This document shows, piece by piece, positions 1 to 10,767 of a stretch of DNA of 64,000 nucleotides; positions within the stretch are counted from its first letter, which is position 1, and each line of letters opens with the position of its first letter. The notes beneath the pieces were generated by a model, which searched no databases, was not told where the DNA came from, and was given only the letters and a program-made list of their open reading frames with translations. Source of the stretch: Reticulitermes speratus (lineage: Eukaryota > Arthropoda > Insecta > Blattodea > Rhinotermitidae); the NCBI GenBank assembly GCA_021186555.1, contig JAJKFL010000026.1, positions 4,665,709 to 4,729,708 of the forward strand. Direction: 5' to 3'. The translations under genes were made by a program, and so were the position numbers.

Positions 1-712
1 TTTGAAAGGGTGGAACAGTTCAAATATTTGGGAACAACCCTAACAAATCGAAATTCCATTCAGGAAGAAATTAAGAGCAGATTGAAGTCACGTAATACTT
101 GTTATCATTCGGTGCAGAATCTTGTGTCTTACAGTTTGCTATCCAAAGATACAAACATTAAGATATACAGAACTGTAATTGTGTTGTTGTTTTGTATGGG
201 TGTGAAACTTGGTCTGTCACACTGAGGGAGGAACATAGGCTGAGGGTGTTCGAGAATAGGGTGCTGAAGAGGATATTTGGGACTAAGAGGGACGAGGTAA
301 CGGGGGAGTGAAGAAGACTACATAACGAGAAACTTAATGATCTGTACTCATCACCAAATATTATTCGGGTGATCAAATCAAGAAGAATGAGGTGGGCGGG
401 GCATGTAGCACGTATGGGTGAGGGACAGGAGAGATGCATGCAGGATTTTGGTGGGGAGACCTGAGGGAAGGATACCAATTGGAAGACCCAGGCGTAGACG
501 GGAGGATAATATTAAAATGGATCTTCAAGAAGTGGGATGGGGAGGCATGGACTGGATTGATATGGCTCAGGATAGGGACAGGTGGCGGGCTGTTGTGAAT
601 GCGGTAATGAACCTTCGGGTTCCATAAAACGTGGGGAATTTCTTGACTAGCTGAGGAACTGTTAGCTTCTCAAGCAAGACTGTGCTACATGGAGTTAGTT
701 AAAGAAAACAAT
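1..712 (+). mobile_element. LINE 3' end, 'GHVARM' family, broken RT C-terminal region
   Basis: The segment encodes the C-terminal part of a non-LTR endonuclease-reverse transcriptase, spread over several frames: EQFKYLGTTLTNRNSIQEEI at the start, then [34 protein letters not shown] and [20 protein letters not shown], ending in NAVMNLRVP with a stop near 627. Frameshifts and stops show it is dead. The 3' UTR ends in the family's constant tail (GACTAGCTGAGGAACTG, CTGTGCTACATGGAGTTAG). The copy begins before the window. The same family recurs at 938-1262, 15941-16072, 29040-29765, 42858-43128, 56889-57374 and 63745-64000. Confidence 0.85.
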
Positions 713-937
713 AATATAGAACACTGTAATTGAGTGGTGGCACATGTAGTTATATTCGTACGTATATAAATGCAATTAAAGACAGTGCTATGTCATACAT
801 GATTTTTATAACATAATTTCTAAAATCAAACATAAATTACATATAGCCTCAGTAATGGTAAACCTCCCCCCCACCCCCGCGAAAAATTTTGCGTGCGCAC
901 CTGACTACGAGGGCACAGTTTGTGTCAATATAGCACA

Positions 938-1262
938 ACTCCATGAAGCCGAATCCTGCTTGAGAAGCTAACAGTTCCTCAGCTAGTCAAGAACTCCCCG
1001 CTTTTTATGGAACCCGCAGCTTCATTACCGCATTCACAACAGCCCGCCAATTGTCTCTGTCCTGAGCCAGATCAGTCTTTAAGATCTATTTTCCTATTGT
1101 CCTCCCATCTACGCTTAGGACTTCCAAGCGGTCTCTTTCCTTAAGGTCACGCCAACCAAAACTATTTATGTGTTTCTCCTTCCCCCACCATACGTGCCAC
1201 ATGCCCCGCCCATCTCATCCTTCTAGATTTCATCACCCGGATAATATTTGAGTACAAATCAT
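938..1262 (-). mobile_element. LINE 3' end fragment, same family, opposite orientation
   Basis: This is the reverse complement of the 3' end of the 1-712 family: GAAGCTAACAGTTCCTCAGC, then TTTTATGGAACCCGCAGC, CATTACCGCATTCACAACAG and the GCATGTGGCACG (GHVARM) segment. It is 5'-truncated and degenerate. Together with 1-712 it forms a tail-to-tail pair of the same element. Confidence 0.8.
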
Positions 1263-1332
1263 GAATAAATACACAAATACATAAATACACAAATACATAA
1301 ATACACAAAAAAAAAATAAATATATAAATAAA
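1263..1332. repeat. AT-rich simple repeat (AAATACAC/AAATACAT)n
   Basis: Alternating AAATACACAAATACAT units run into A-rich sequence and AAATATATAAATAAAT. It directly abuts the 5' side of the minus-strand LINE fragment. Confidence 0.7.
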
Positions 1333-1631
1333 TCGCAGGCGCCTTGTGTTGAACTCAGGCACTAGCAGCAGAGGCGTAGCTGTTGGAGGGGGGGAGGCGT
1401 GGAGTACGGACGCCCCGGACAGCAGAGTCGAAGGGACAACAAATTGAGTAGCGAAATAAATATTTTAAATGACAAATTTGATTTTCTGCGCTAAACACAT
1501 TTTAAATTACTGAGCCGAATATAACGAAATTAAATACATATAATTTTTTAAATTCGTAATTTCTCTTAGGGGCGGCCATTGTGGTTACTCGCCCCGGGCG
1601 CCAAAAAAAACTAGCTATGTCACTGCGTAGC

Positions 1632-1659
1632 AGAGAGAGAGAGAGAGAGAGAGAGAGAA
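1632..1659. repeat. (GA)n microsatellite
   Basis: About 14 uninterrupted GA dinucleotides. Confidence 0.9.
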
Positions 1660-1714
1660 GCTTGGAATTCGCTATGCACAACAGACACACTTTCCATTCG
1701 ACTGTATTCGTGGG

Positions 1715-2046
1715 TTTCCCGTGTGGTGGCCGGGAATTAGAATAGCCCCAACGGGCCCACGCGTGTCATAAGAGGCGACTAAAATGGGGACCCAGTGCCT
1801 GAGGGTACAACTGGGCCACCCTACCTCTGAGGGACATAAATACGGAGACACTGGAGAAGGAAAACTCTTATAAAACCCGGTCCACCAGAGTGGTGGTTAG
1901 GCAAGGGGCTAACAACCCCTTCCTGTAAAACGTTTAATCGTTCAGACGCCCAAGCCGGAATTATTTAATTTTATGGGCAAGAATCACAAGGGAGGCTAAG
2001 GTCAAATTCAAAGGACCGTAATGCCATAGAAGAAGAAGAAGAAGAA
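1715..2046 (+). mobile_element. Short retroposon with (GAA)n tail and 12-bp target duplication
   Basis: Direct repeats GTATTCGTGGGT at 1703-1714 and 2047-2058 flank a 332-bp insert that ends in (GAA)n. This is the mark of target-primed reverse transcription. The body has no coding capacity that I recognise; it could be a SINE or the 3' end of an RTE-like LINE. The LINE at 7596-8095 has the same kind of GAA tail. Confidence 0.7.
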
Positions 2047-2058
2047 GTATTCGTGGGT

Positions 2059-2600
2059 ACAGTATGAAACAGCTCGTTAGGGGCACAGTGCCTTCTGGTG
2101 ACCATAAATGTAATTAACACGTCAGGTCCCATAGCCTGTCTAAATGGTTCCCTCATATTCACCTACGCTCTATAATCGCTCAAACAAACACGCGGTGTAT
2201 TTGGGCCTGCAGACCGACTGCAGCCTTGACCTCCTTTTTAACAAGATAGACTTTATGTTTCGCTGCACAAATGGTAATAGGTGGAAAGTCTATTATAAAC
2301 TTCTGTCTGACGTAATAACATACAGCAATCCCTCGCCAAACGCTGAAATTACGTGTATGAAAAAACACCGCTGTTTTTAAGACAAACATCTTATGGGAAA
2401 TTATGTGTTACGGGAACCGCGGCCACTGTTAACCCATCACAGCGTAAGGAGCCCCGCCGCGCTTTTAACAGCAGTAATCCTAGTCACGTGATAACGGTAG
2501 CCCCACGTGCAACTGGGGAGCGCGGGGACTAACACTCTTTAATAATAAAACGACTTTTCAAACGAAATATAACACTTTTGTGCTTTTATTAGTGTAATAA
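2059..2600. other. Unassigned stretch
   Basis: I see no convincing coding region, tandem repeat or element end. Short ORFs on both strands lack recognisable motifs. Confidence 0.5.
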
Positions 2601-3016
2601 GCCGATCTCAGTGGCCGCGCGGTCTAAGGCGTGGGTCTTCGGCCGCTCGCTTACTAGGATCGTGGGTTCGAATCCCACCGGGGGCATGGATGTTTGTGTT
2701 GTGTTTGTTGTAAGGACGGTAGCATGGAACGTAAAGTGACATGAAGGACGAAAAGGACTTCAACAGTACAAATGGATCAAAGGGGAAAACCCAGGAATTA
2801 ATAAAAAAAAAAATCCCACCGGGGGCATGGGTGTTTGTCTGTTGTGAATGTTGTGTGTTGTTGTCAGGTAGAGGTCTCTGCGACGGGCTGATCACTCGTC
2901 CAGAGGAGTCCTACCGACTGTGGTGTGTCTCAGTGTGATCAAAAGAAATTACAAAACCTCGACACTGAAACGGGAAAACCGGAGTAGGTAGAAGAGGACG
3001 ACTAAAAAAAAAAAAA
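2601..3016 (+). mobile_element. tRNA-headed SINE (type 1) with a nested retroposon insertion
   Basis: The head contains an A-box-like TGGCCGCGCGGTCTAAGGCG and a B-box-like GGTTCGAATCCC, the two halves of a tRNA-type pol III promoter. The segment AATCCCACCGGGGGCATGG occurs at about 2671-2689 and again at about 2811-2829. Between the copies lies ~120 bp ending in a run of A. I read this as a second poly(A) retroposon inserted with a ~19-bp target duplication. The SINE body resumes with GTAGAGGTCTCTGCGACGGG and ends in poly(A) near 3004-3016. Other copies: 47177-47436, 48541-48796, 58862-59116. Confidence 0.85.
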
Positions 3017-3410
3017 TAGTGTAATGAATGAATAATGACGTTAGATTCACTTTTTAAGTTTTGTTATTTGGTTTGTAATTTCGTTAACATTTCCACAAGG
3101 AGTTATTACCTGCGGTGCACTGAACAATGGCTAAGGTTCACCGCACTTTAAACAATGTCCAGGCGGCAATTCCTGAATTGTCTACTTAAGGGAACTCCAC
3201 AAGGCAAACGCCCTCATTTTGTGGTCGGAACGTGAAGCTCCCGTAAAGCTATTTTCGTTACAACGAAAAACTTTGGTTTATGGCTGAGCATTCAAGGTAA
3301 GTGAGCTGTGTTGAATTTATATTTGTTTTGGTTAAAACTTACTGGAACGGAGAACTTTTGGTGTATCAACATTTCGGCAACAGAATTTCAAATTCTAAAT
3401 TTATTTAGTG
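3017..3410. other. Unassigned stretch between two SINEs
   Basis: AT-rich sequence with no supported feature. Confidence 0.5.
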
Positions 3411-3832
3411 TCGACCTCGGTGGACTAGTGGTTAGCGTGCTCGCCACTGGACCCAAGGTTCGCGGGTTCGATCCCGACCGAGGTCGATGGATTTTTAAGG
3501 ATGATAAAAATCCGGAGCACCACTTCCTTCGGAGGGGAAGTAAAGCCGTCGGTCCCATGTCGTAGATTTACGGCATGTAAAAGAACCTTACGGGCATGAA
3601 TAAAAATGTTGCGTAAGCCAAATTGCCTCCATTTCTCATCCAAGTCTCCTGACTGCCTGCCAGATGGCTCTGGCGTGCACATCAGGATCGATAGAACACT
3701 AAGCGCGGCTAGCTGGCCGGTCACCAGCTGCCATGAATGCGCATGACTTAGTAACCTCGACAAGAGGAGGCAAGAGGAGGCCCAGGCCCATACAGGGCTG
3801 TTGAGCCAAGAATTATTATTTATTATTATTAT
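3411..3832 (+). mobile_element. tRNA-headed SINE, type 2
   Basis: The head reads as a tRNA-like structure with an A-box-like GTGGACTAGTGGTTAGCGTG and a B-box-like GGTTCGATCCCGACC. A long unrelated body follows, ending in (TTA)n at about 3819-3832. A 5'-shortened relative lies at 44796-45085. Confidence 0.8.
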
Positions 3833-3965
3833 TAAATTTATTTAGTAACGCGGTACAACTGTCTGTTTATTTGAGGAAAAGGGCGAGCAGTTAATTTAAC
3901 TCCGACGTGGCAATTTTAATGTGTAAATTTGAAACTATTTTTTTTAATATTATCATCATTTTCAC

Positions 3966-4190
3966 TCTATTAAAAAAAACAACCAACTAATGCACATTAA
4001 ATGTCACTATTTATTTTATTTGACACTACCCCTACATAGCACAACTTGTGGATGTGTGAAAATGTGTAGCTTGATAGAAAGTCCCCCTGATGATGATCCG
4101 ATAAGGATCGAAACATATGTAGTGGTAGTGTCAACTAAAATAAATAATGACATTTAATGAGCATTAGTTGGTTGTTTTTTAAAAATTTTT
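3966..4190. mobile_element. Palindromic element with a hammerhead-like core in its right arm
   Basis: Arms of about 70 bp are near-perfect inverted copies (left AACCAACTAATGCACATTAA, right TTAATGAGCATTAGTTGGTT). They flank a ~70-bp centre. The right arm carries a single hammerhead-like motif, annotated separately. There is no coding capacity. It belongs with the palindromes at 40497-40893, 46037-46423, 54896-55268 and 63470-63640. Confidence 0.7.
4083..4126 (+). ncRNA. Hammerhead-ribozyme-like motif
   Basis: CTGATGA at 4087-4093, an extra T at 4094, stem II GATCC/GGATC around GATAA, GAAA at 4110-4113, stem III from self-complementary ACATATGT, and A at the cleavage position (4121). The preceding CCCC should pair with GGGG in stem I. 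Here the right arm reads GTGG, while the left arm's complement preserves GGGG. Activity is untested. Confidence 0.4.
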
Positions 4191-4396
4191 TTGTAAAGCT
4201 ATATTTGTAAATAATACAGATTATTTTACTTTAACTTTAAATTGACTGTACCACATTTTATACGTTGGCAAATACCTGTTGTGTGCATAGAGCAAAGTGC
4301 AGGCCACTTTTTTCCTTCTGCTAGGAAATTTAACACGCCGGAGAAGATAGATTGCAACAAAAGCAGAGCAGTTACCGATTGCTGCTTAGGTATATA

Positions 4397-4780
4397 CAGT
4401 GTGTCCACAAAGTCCCTTCGGGGTTTTGAAAAATTGTGGCGCGCAAACAAATTGAGCTAGCCACATGCGGTTTGCGGCAGATTACAGTGAAACTCTGGAA
4501 GTTTTTTTGCCGCCAACAGATGTCTTGATGACCTGAAGACCCGTATCAGGAATGCGATCTCGGCTATTCCAGCGGACATGCTCCACAGAACATGGCAAGA
4601 GCTCGAATATCGTCTGGACGTTCTCCGTGCTACCAAGGGAGCCCACATCGAGGTCTACTGAGGTCAGTAAAAAAACTTCCAGAGTTTCACTGTAATCTGC
4701 CGCAAACCGCATGTGGCTAGCTCAATTTGTTTGCGCGCCACAATTTTTCAAAACCCCGAAGGGACTTTGTGGACACACTG
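4397..4780 (+). mobile_element. Internally deleted mariner-type element, 384 bp
   Basis: TIRs of more than 100 bp start CAGTGTGTCCACAAAGTCCC and are flanked by TA at 4395-4396 and 4781-4782. The centre translates on the plus strand as the C-terminal tail of a mariner/Tc1 transposase (DDLKTRIRNAISAIPADML, then RLDVLRATKGAHIEVY and a stop). The rest of the transposase is deleted, so the copy is non-autonomous. Confidence 0.85.
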
Positions 4781-4782
4781 TA

Positions 4783-5717
4783 TAATCGGTTGGTGGTAGC
4801 GACCTTAGAAATAGGAGATCCAGTGATTGCCTTCTCGGACGTTACCGATAGAACCTCCTTCAGAAAATTGGGCTGCATAGTAGCAACACTCAGGGGGAGG
4901 TACTACATCAGTAATACAACTATTACTGACATTGACACTAAGACCGGACTACTTTTTCGTACGCCATTCTGTATTTGTAACTGAACTGCATTTGTCCTTG
5001 AGCATAAATAAACACTAGGCGTATGTGGAGTGGATGTATAACTCCACGCCCCGGTAATCACACTAAACACAAAAAAAGTCAGATATGGGGAGCAGAGGTA
5101 TACCTCCACTCATTCTTAACCTCGTCAAATTCCAGTAAAACGTATCAATAGCAAATTTGATGACAATCACTTCAGTAGTTTTGAGTCGTTACACTCGAGC
5201 AAACGGACGGACAAACGAACAGCTACGACGCAAATTTGTAAAGCATTTCCGAAAGAGCAAAACTCTAATCATCTACATTTGTACGAAACAGAATCGTCCC
5301 TAGCTGGACCTATAGCGAACTCAGTTTCGATACCCTCTGCGGGGCTCTCAGAGTACTATGAAAATCAGAATGATGAACGAACGCTGCCCCATCCTGTATT
5401 TTGTAAACTTCTTGTAAAAAACGAACAAGATGTATACAATCAAGTGGTAAGGGCAGACACAGCTACTTACTGGAGAAAGTTATTTGTTGTCATGAGTCTA
5501 CCGTATTTATGACACGGAAGTAATTTGTGCAATAAATACGGGAATTTTCGACTGTTGTTACCACTTAACTGTATAGCTATATTGCTCCTTTAAAGCCCAG
5601 TGGTTACTATATGTACCACCACGTTTAACATTCACAAATTCTACGTTCTTCCCACACAGTGTATTTATGTGGATCTCAGAAAAAAACAGCGATTATATAT
5701 ACAAGATTAATTGATTA
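4783..5717. other. Unassigned, with a weak SINE-like scrap near 5020-5120
   Basis: The 5020-5120 segment (ACGCCCCGG, AGGTATACCTCCACTCATTC) resembles the body of type 3 SINEs. A 77-codon plus-strand ORF at 5279-5512 has no motif I recognise and no splice context that makes it convincing. Confidence 0.4.
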
Positions 5718-6214
5718 TTTTGGCGCGTTCGCAAAATTGCGAAAAGCGACTATTAGCTTCGCCACGCCTGTCTGTCCGTCTGCAAGAAACAACGCGGCTC
5801 CCACTATACGGATTTTCATGAAATTTGATACTTGACTATTTTTCGAAAATCTGTCGAGAAAATTTAAGTTCTGTTAAAATCTGACAAAAATAACAGGTAC
5901 TTTACATTAAGATGTATATACATTTATGATATCTCGCTGAGTTCTTGTTAGAATGACAAATGTTTCAGACAAAAGTTGTAGAGAAAATCAAAACACACAT
6001 TTTATGTTCAATAACATTTTCCCGAAAATCGTGCCGTTTATGAGATAATGTGGGAAAATATGGTACAGCCAGACAGGCCACAGATGACAATATAATACAG
6101 CGCATGCGCTTTGCATTCTGGATAACTAAGGCTACAGACACACACACTCAGAATATGTAACGCTTATTGCTTTTCCACGGCAAAAATGGTTACGCGAACG
6201 CGCCTCAATATTAC
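5718..6214. mobile_element. Non-autonomous TIR element (GGCGCGTTCGC ends)
   Basis: The left end TTGGCGCGTTCGCAAAATTG and right end ACGCGAACGCGCCTCAA are inverted. The interior has CTGTCTGTCCGTC and GATTTTCATGAAATTTGAT, which recur in inverted form in the copies at 58528-59141 and 62566-63218. There is no transposase. Confidence 0.65.
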
Positions 6215-7185
6215 GTTATAAGTACATTGCCTATATTATAACAACCGAGACGGAGTGTGTTTATTCCGCTGTACGAGCTGAATCCTTATAAACATAATTC
6301 AGGTTTAGTCTTACGACTACACAAATGTAGCTATATCTACCAGTTTAAATTTCAGTAGAAACTGTTACGGCTGCTTCAAATCTGTCTGTCAGTTGGTGCA
6401 TTTCCGGTAGATCAGAGGGCTGTGTCTGGCTGAACATAAATAGAACGCCCGTCTGTTCAAGTAGAGAAACGAGTAGCTTCCAGAAACTTCGGCAGCCTCA
6501 CGCACACGCAACGTACGTGGCTCGACTCTTGGCCAACACACTGGTTAACCTGGCAGAGTACAGTCGTACTTCATGTTGTCTCCAGTACTCCAAACTAATG
6601 CAGGAAAGAGACCTTATAAAACCGACGAAATCTTCCTTGTTTATCCTTCCCAGTTCACAGTGTACAATGACACATTAGTCTAAACTGACTACAGCTAATT
6701 ACTGCAAAAGATAGTCCTCTTCATCAACACATTAGCCACACAGTATGATCTGCAGATGTGACGTGTCATGAATAGGGGCACACACAACACAGACCATAAG
6801 ATTATCATTACGACGGTTCTTATAAATGTTTATTTATAATGCACAGATCAGGGGCCCAACAAATTTTCAAAATATCTAATAACCGCTTCAAAATTCTAGG
6901 CGCTATCAAACAATTTCCACACTGAGGACCCACAAATATTAGGCGCCACTGTACAAAATTTAGTGACCCGGGCGACCTTGAGCTCGGGGTTTGTGCATCC
7001 ACATGCTGTACTCGTAAAATTAAAAAAATTACTTTGAAAATGAACACAGAAGGTTCCTCCAAAACGTCGGCAACCACCTACACGGTTTCATAACCCAGAA
7101 GACCACGACCTAAATCTTCGCTGATGCAAAAATCCCTAAAAACGTTAATTAATATCGATATTGGGGCGCAAACACACAGTGATGC
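6215..7185. other. Unassigned, with a short palindromic-element scrap
   Basis: Near 7047-7080, GGTTCCTCCAAAACGTCGGC resembles the GAAACGTCGG part of the small palindromic elements. Nothing else is supported. Confidence 0.4.
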
Positions 7186-7520
7186 GGTCTCTACTAACCA
7201 TAGAGACCAAGCTAACAGTTGTTAAGCCAGTCAAGAAATTCCCGACGTCTTACACAATCCTGAAGTTAATTTCATTGGTCTACATCCTGAGTCAGGTGAA
7301 CCCAGTCTACGACTTTCCATCTTGTTTCCTACATATCCATTTTAATATTATCCTCCCATCTAAGCCTAGGTCTTCCGAGCTGTCTCTTTCCTTCACAATC
7401 CCCCCCCCCAAAAAGACCTGTATGCCATTGTATTTCTGTCACACGTGTGCCACATGCCTCGTCCTTCTTGATTTGATTAACTTGATAACAATTGGCGAGG
7501 CGCACAAATCATAAAGCCCG
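7186..7520 (-). mobile_element. Degenerate LINE 3' fragment ('GHVARM' family)
   Basis: TTTTAATATTATCCTCCCAT followed by CTAAGCCTAGGTCTTCC is the complement of the family's RPRRR-DNIK coding segment, and CACGTGTGCCACATGCC complements GHVA. It is heavily diverged. Confidence 0.65.
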
Positions 7521-7595
7521 ACACTACGCAATTCGCTCCAGCCTCCTGAATACTCTCTTAGAACAGAATATTTTAGACCTGTGATATTGACATTT

Positions 7596-8095
7596 TCAAG
7601 GTTTCTATCTCGTATCACCAAGTTCATTATTTATAAACCACTTATAAGACCGGTGCTCACATATGCTTCAGACGTGGCCACTAACAGTAAGAGATATTGG
7701 AGTGTTGGACACCTTCGAGAGGAAGGTACTTCGTAGAATAATAGGCCCAATCTGTGAAGGAGGAAGATGGAGAAGGCGGTACAATAACGAGCTGTACTCC
7801 ATTTATAAAGATCCACCCATCAGAATAATAGTAAAATCACTAAGATTGAGATGGGCAGGACATGTGGCACGGATGGACGATACAGAGATACCTAAAAAGA
7901 TATTAAGCGGAAACCCCGGAGGACAAAGAGGGCGTGGTCGGCCGAGAACCAAGTGGTTGGATGGAGTTGAGGAAGATGTATGGAAAATGGGATACAGGAA
8001 TTCGAAAGTACTGGCACAGAATCGAGACAACTGGCGGAAAATCGTTGAAGAGGCCAAGGTTCACAACGGACTGTAGAGCCACGAAAGAAGAAGAA
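7596..8095 (+). mobile_element. 5'-truncated RTE-like LINE with 13-bp target duplication
   Basis: GATATTGACATTT occurs at 7583-7595 and 8096-8108, flanking a 500-bp insert with a short (GAA)n tail. The main ORF, 7663-8076, reads VLDTFERKVLRRIIGPICEG, then [34 protein letters not shown] and RDNWRKIVEEAKVHNGL with a stop. This is the C-terminal end of an endonuclease-reverse transcriptase. The upstream residues (IYKPLIRPVLTYAS) lie in another frame, so a frameshift separates them. A related fragment is at 24262-24462. Confidence 0.88.
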
Positions 8096-8108
8096 GATAT
8101 TGACATTT

Positions 8109-9090
8109 ACTGCAGCCTACCAAGAACTGGGTATCAGAAAAATCCTTTTTGGCTGATCCATTCATTCCTTAACACAGCGATGTTATTACGCCCAGTTTAA
8201 CACGTGGACATAGAGTCACGTATAATTGTTTAATACATTAGCCTATTTTCATGTTAAGTTTTAATGGCGTATTTTAAAAATTAGCTGTTATTTGCTTTTT
8301 TACGACTGTTTGACCCCTTAAAGACTAAAAGCAATGTAAAAGCATTTTTCTACCCCCTGCAGTTGTTAGTCTGCATAGCTACTAAATGTTGTACGCAGTG
8401 GCCTAATATCTGTGGGGCCTCAGCGTGGAACTTTCAGCATGTCAAACTTTCGGCGCCTAAAATTTTGAGACAGCTCCTAGATTTTTAGAAAATTTGTACA
8501 CCCCCGCATCATAGGGTAAAATATTGGTTACTTAAGCAATATTGTTACAACAATCTAACATTCTAATTACGAACACAGTGATAAATTTACAAACACTCGT
8601 AAAGAAATATGTTCCGACGTTTCGGTAACGGCAAATCCAGCCACCGAATTATCAGCGACTTGAGTCGTCATCTCGTTCGATCATCTGTGAGTAAGTAAAG
8701 TGACTGTGCAGCACACTGTCACAGATTCAGGACAAACACAACAAAAAAAGCTTCCACTGCCTTTACCTCCAGCTTCCACAGGACTATATTTCACTGAACG
8801 AGAAGAGCAGAGGCAAAAGCTAAAACGGAACTTACATAAACACATGCAAAGGAATTAAATTATTTTTAGCTACGAAGAACAAGACGAACTTGACACACAG
8901 CCTGGAGTTCAGAGCCAGTTTTTGTAACTAAAACTGCTGTCTTGAGGCATAACAATGTGTTGCATTCTGGTAGGTGGACACCTGTGCGTACTGGGGGAGT
9001 GGAGGTACTGTTCCACTCATTAACCTCGGCACTACATGGCGGTGAGAGGTCAGCTTCACGACCGGCCGTTTATTTTCCAGTACTCACTGA
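8109..9090. other. Unassigned, with palindromic-element and SINE scraps
   Basis: GTTCCGACGTTTCGGTAACG near 8611 is a remnant of the small palindromic elements. 8990-9060 (GGAGTGGAGGTACTGTTCCA) resembles a SINE body. Confidence 0.4.
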
Positions 9091-9340
9091 ATTCCTTGCA
9101 AAATGTAAAATCATAGGGGTTGAGACGGACGGAGAGTGTAGCATGCACGTAGGACCATGCATACAAAACTTTGATAAGAGACAGCTTGAAAAACACAGGC
9201 ATAGATGGGAATATAATATTAAATAAACACGATGGGAAGGTTTGAATTAAATTCATTTTGCTCAGGACAGGAACCAGTGGCGGGTTTATTGTGAAGAAAG
9301 TAATGAAACGTCTGATCGCATAATATTCGGAAAATTTATT
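9091..9340 (+). mobile_element. Degenerate LINE 3' fragment
   Basis: CATAGATGGGAATATAATAT and CTCAGGACAGGAACCAGTGG match the DNIK and AQDRDRW coding segments of the 'GHVARM' family, with many changes. Confidence 0.6.
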
Positions 9341-9388
9341 GACAAACTGAGATAAGACAGACTTTGCTTCATGAGGTTAGAGTCAGGT

Positions 9389-9440
9389 GAATACCGCCTG
9401 AAGATGGCGGCAGTATGCTCCTCCGAAACGTCGGTACGAC
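9389..9440 (+). ncRNA. Hammerhead-like motif, GUC subtype
   Basis: CTGAAGA at 9398-9404, extra T, stem II GGCGG/CCTCC (one mismatch) around CAGTATGCT, GAAA at 9425-9428, minimal stem III ACGT, then C at the cleavage position (GTC triplet) and GGTAC. The upstream TACC can pair with GGTA if two bases bulge. It lies in a small repeat of the group that includes 10345-10445, 17090-17283 and 50030-50190. Confidence 0.4.
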
Positions 9441-9444
9441 TTAC

Positions 9445-9932
9445 CAGCCTACAACACGCTGTCATAACAATACGAACCTTGCTGTGCGTCTTTACAAGTT
9501 GTCTCTGTATCTACGCAGCAAAGAGTGACGGTGTGTAGGGGGGGAATGGAGTACGTTCCACACATTCTTAATCTCGGCAACAGATGGTAAAGCTTCATTT
9601 TCATCCAACACATCCTACGTTATTAAGTTCATTTTTCAAAATTCTAATTCAGCCGATTTCAGTGGCTGATTTCGGCGCGAAGGGTTAAGTCACGTGAATC
9701 GTTTTGTCATCCTGTCAACAAAATCCGAGTTTTTTTTTTAAATTTCGATTAGGGAGGGGGTCTGGAGCCCGGCAGACCCCCCTTAGGCACGCCCCTGTCA
9801 CGAAGCGACACTTACATGATGTGTTAAGACAGCAGCAAGCCCTGCGCAGTACCACGGTGCTAATCTACACGCAGCCAAATAAACACAGGCTAATTACAAC
9901 GACAACACAACCAATTACGTCACAATACTCAC
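9445..9932. other. Unassigned
   Basis: A SINE-body-like scrap lies near 9535-9600. No gene is supported. Confidence 0.4.
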
Positions 9933-10011
9933 GACAGTAGAACTGCAGGAAGGTGTCGAAGTCCAGGAAGCCAAAATCCCGTGCAGTGAGCGGTCTGACC
10001 GCGACCTCCAT
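9933..10011 (-). CDS. Candidate first coding exon of an unidentified gene
   Basis: An ATG in the context GCGATGG opens a 26-codon segment (MEVAVRPLTARDFGFLDFDT, then FLQFYC) that ends exactly at a strong donor, GTGAGT. It is GC-richer than its surroundings and is not a transposon sequence I know. The gene would run leftward on the minus strand, but I found no continuing exon between 9932 and 1. The remaining exons would have to lie outside the window, or the signal is chance. I do not recognise the product. Confidence 0.3.
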
Positions 10012-10344
10012 CGCACATCGAGTTAACAGTACGCGGCATTTCGGTCGTAAAGTGGCTCTAGCACGCTGATCAAACAAACAGGACATGGGAAGATGGCCAA
10101 CTGCGTCGTAGAGAGGGGGCCATAGGCCGTTTGTTAAGTAACAGAAGGAAGGTACAAACAGGACAGTGAAGGAACAAAATTAAAGTACATAAAGAACGGT
10201 AAATCTGTATCTGTCCACGCCATGACGGCATACGGCGAAGCGGAGGTAGAGCTCCACTCATTCGTCTTGGTAATAGGTAAGTGGTCATCTTCACATCCCT
10301 GATAACCATTCAATAGCTGACCTTTTTGAAATAATAAAATATCT
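10012..10344. other. Unassigned, possible upstream region of the candidate exon
   Basis: Moderately GC- and CpG-rich sequence with a SINE-body-like scrap (ACGCCATGACGGCATACGGC, GAGGTAGAGCTCCACTCATT) at 10215-10290. No promoter element can be asserted. Confidence 0.35.
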
Positions 10345-10445
10345 CTTGCGAGATTTCATTCTTCTTGGGACTGCTTGACCCTTGAAGATGGAATCGGCAG
10401 GCTATCCCGAAACGTCGGTAAACAAATACCAACAGCCCAGACGAG
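10345..10445 (+). mobile_element. Small palindromic-element fragment with degenerate hammerhead-like core
   Basis: CTTGAAGATGG at 10381-10391, then CCCGAAACGTCGGTAAAC. Core position C3 is T, and stem II is weak (four of five pairs). It is the same repeat group as 17090-17283 and 50030-50190. Confidence 0.5.
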
Positions 10446-10767
10446 CGAATGCCTCAAAAATCAAATACATATTACTGTTCATTGTATTTTGTTAAATATT
10501 CACCAGAACAGTTAAAAAAAAAAAACCCCGGTGTACATGAGGTGCCATGTGCCAATTTCTTTTGTAAAAGTATCCATTTTTATAACAAATATATCAACAA
10601 ATACGCTGTATGCAACAATTTCTCCTCTCCAAGTTTAATGAAAATCTACTTGGTATTTTTGCATATGAGACCTGCAGGTGGAAAGGCTAAATCAGTCCAA
10701 TTATGGGTTAATTTAATGAATTTTATGGAAATAGCCTGATGATAATTTGTTACAAAATTGCCCCATG

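Noticed and set aside
2601..2690. True tRNA gene
   Set aside because: A- and B-box-like segments are present, but no clean cloverleaf or acceptor pairing, and the same head recurs before SINE bodies at 48541, 47436 and 59116.
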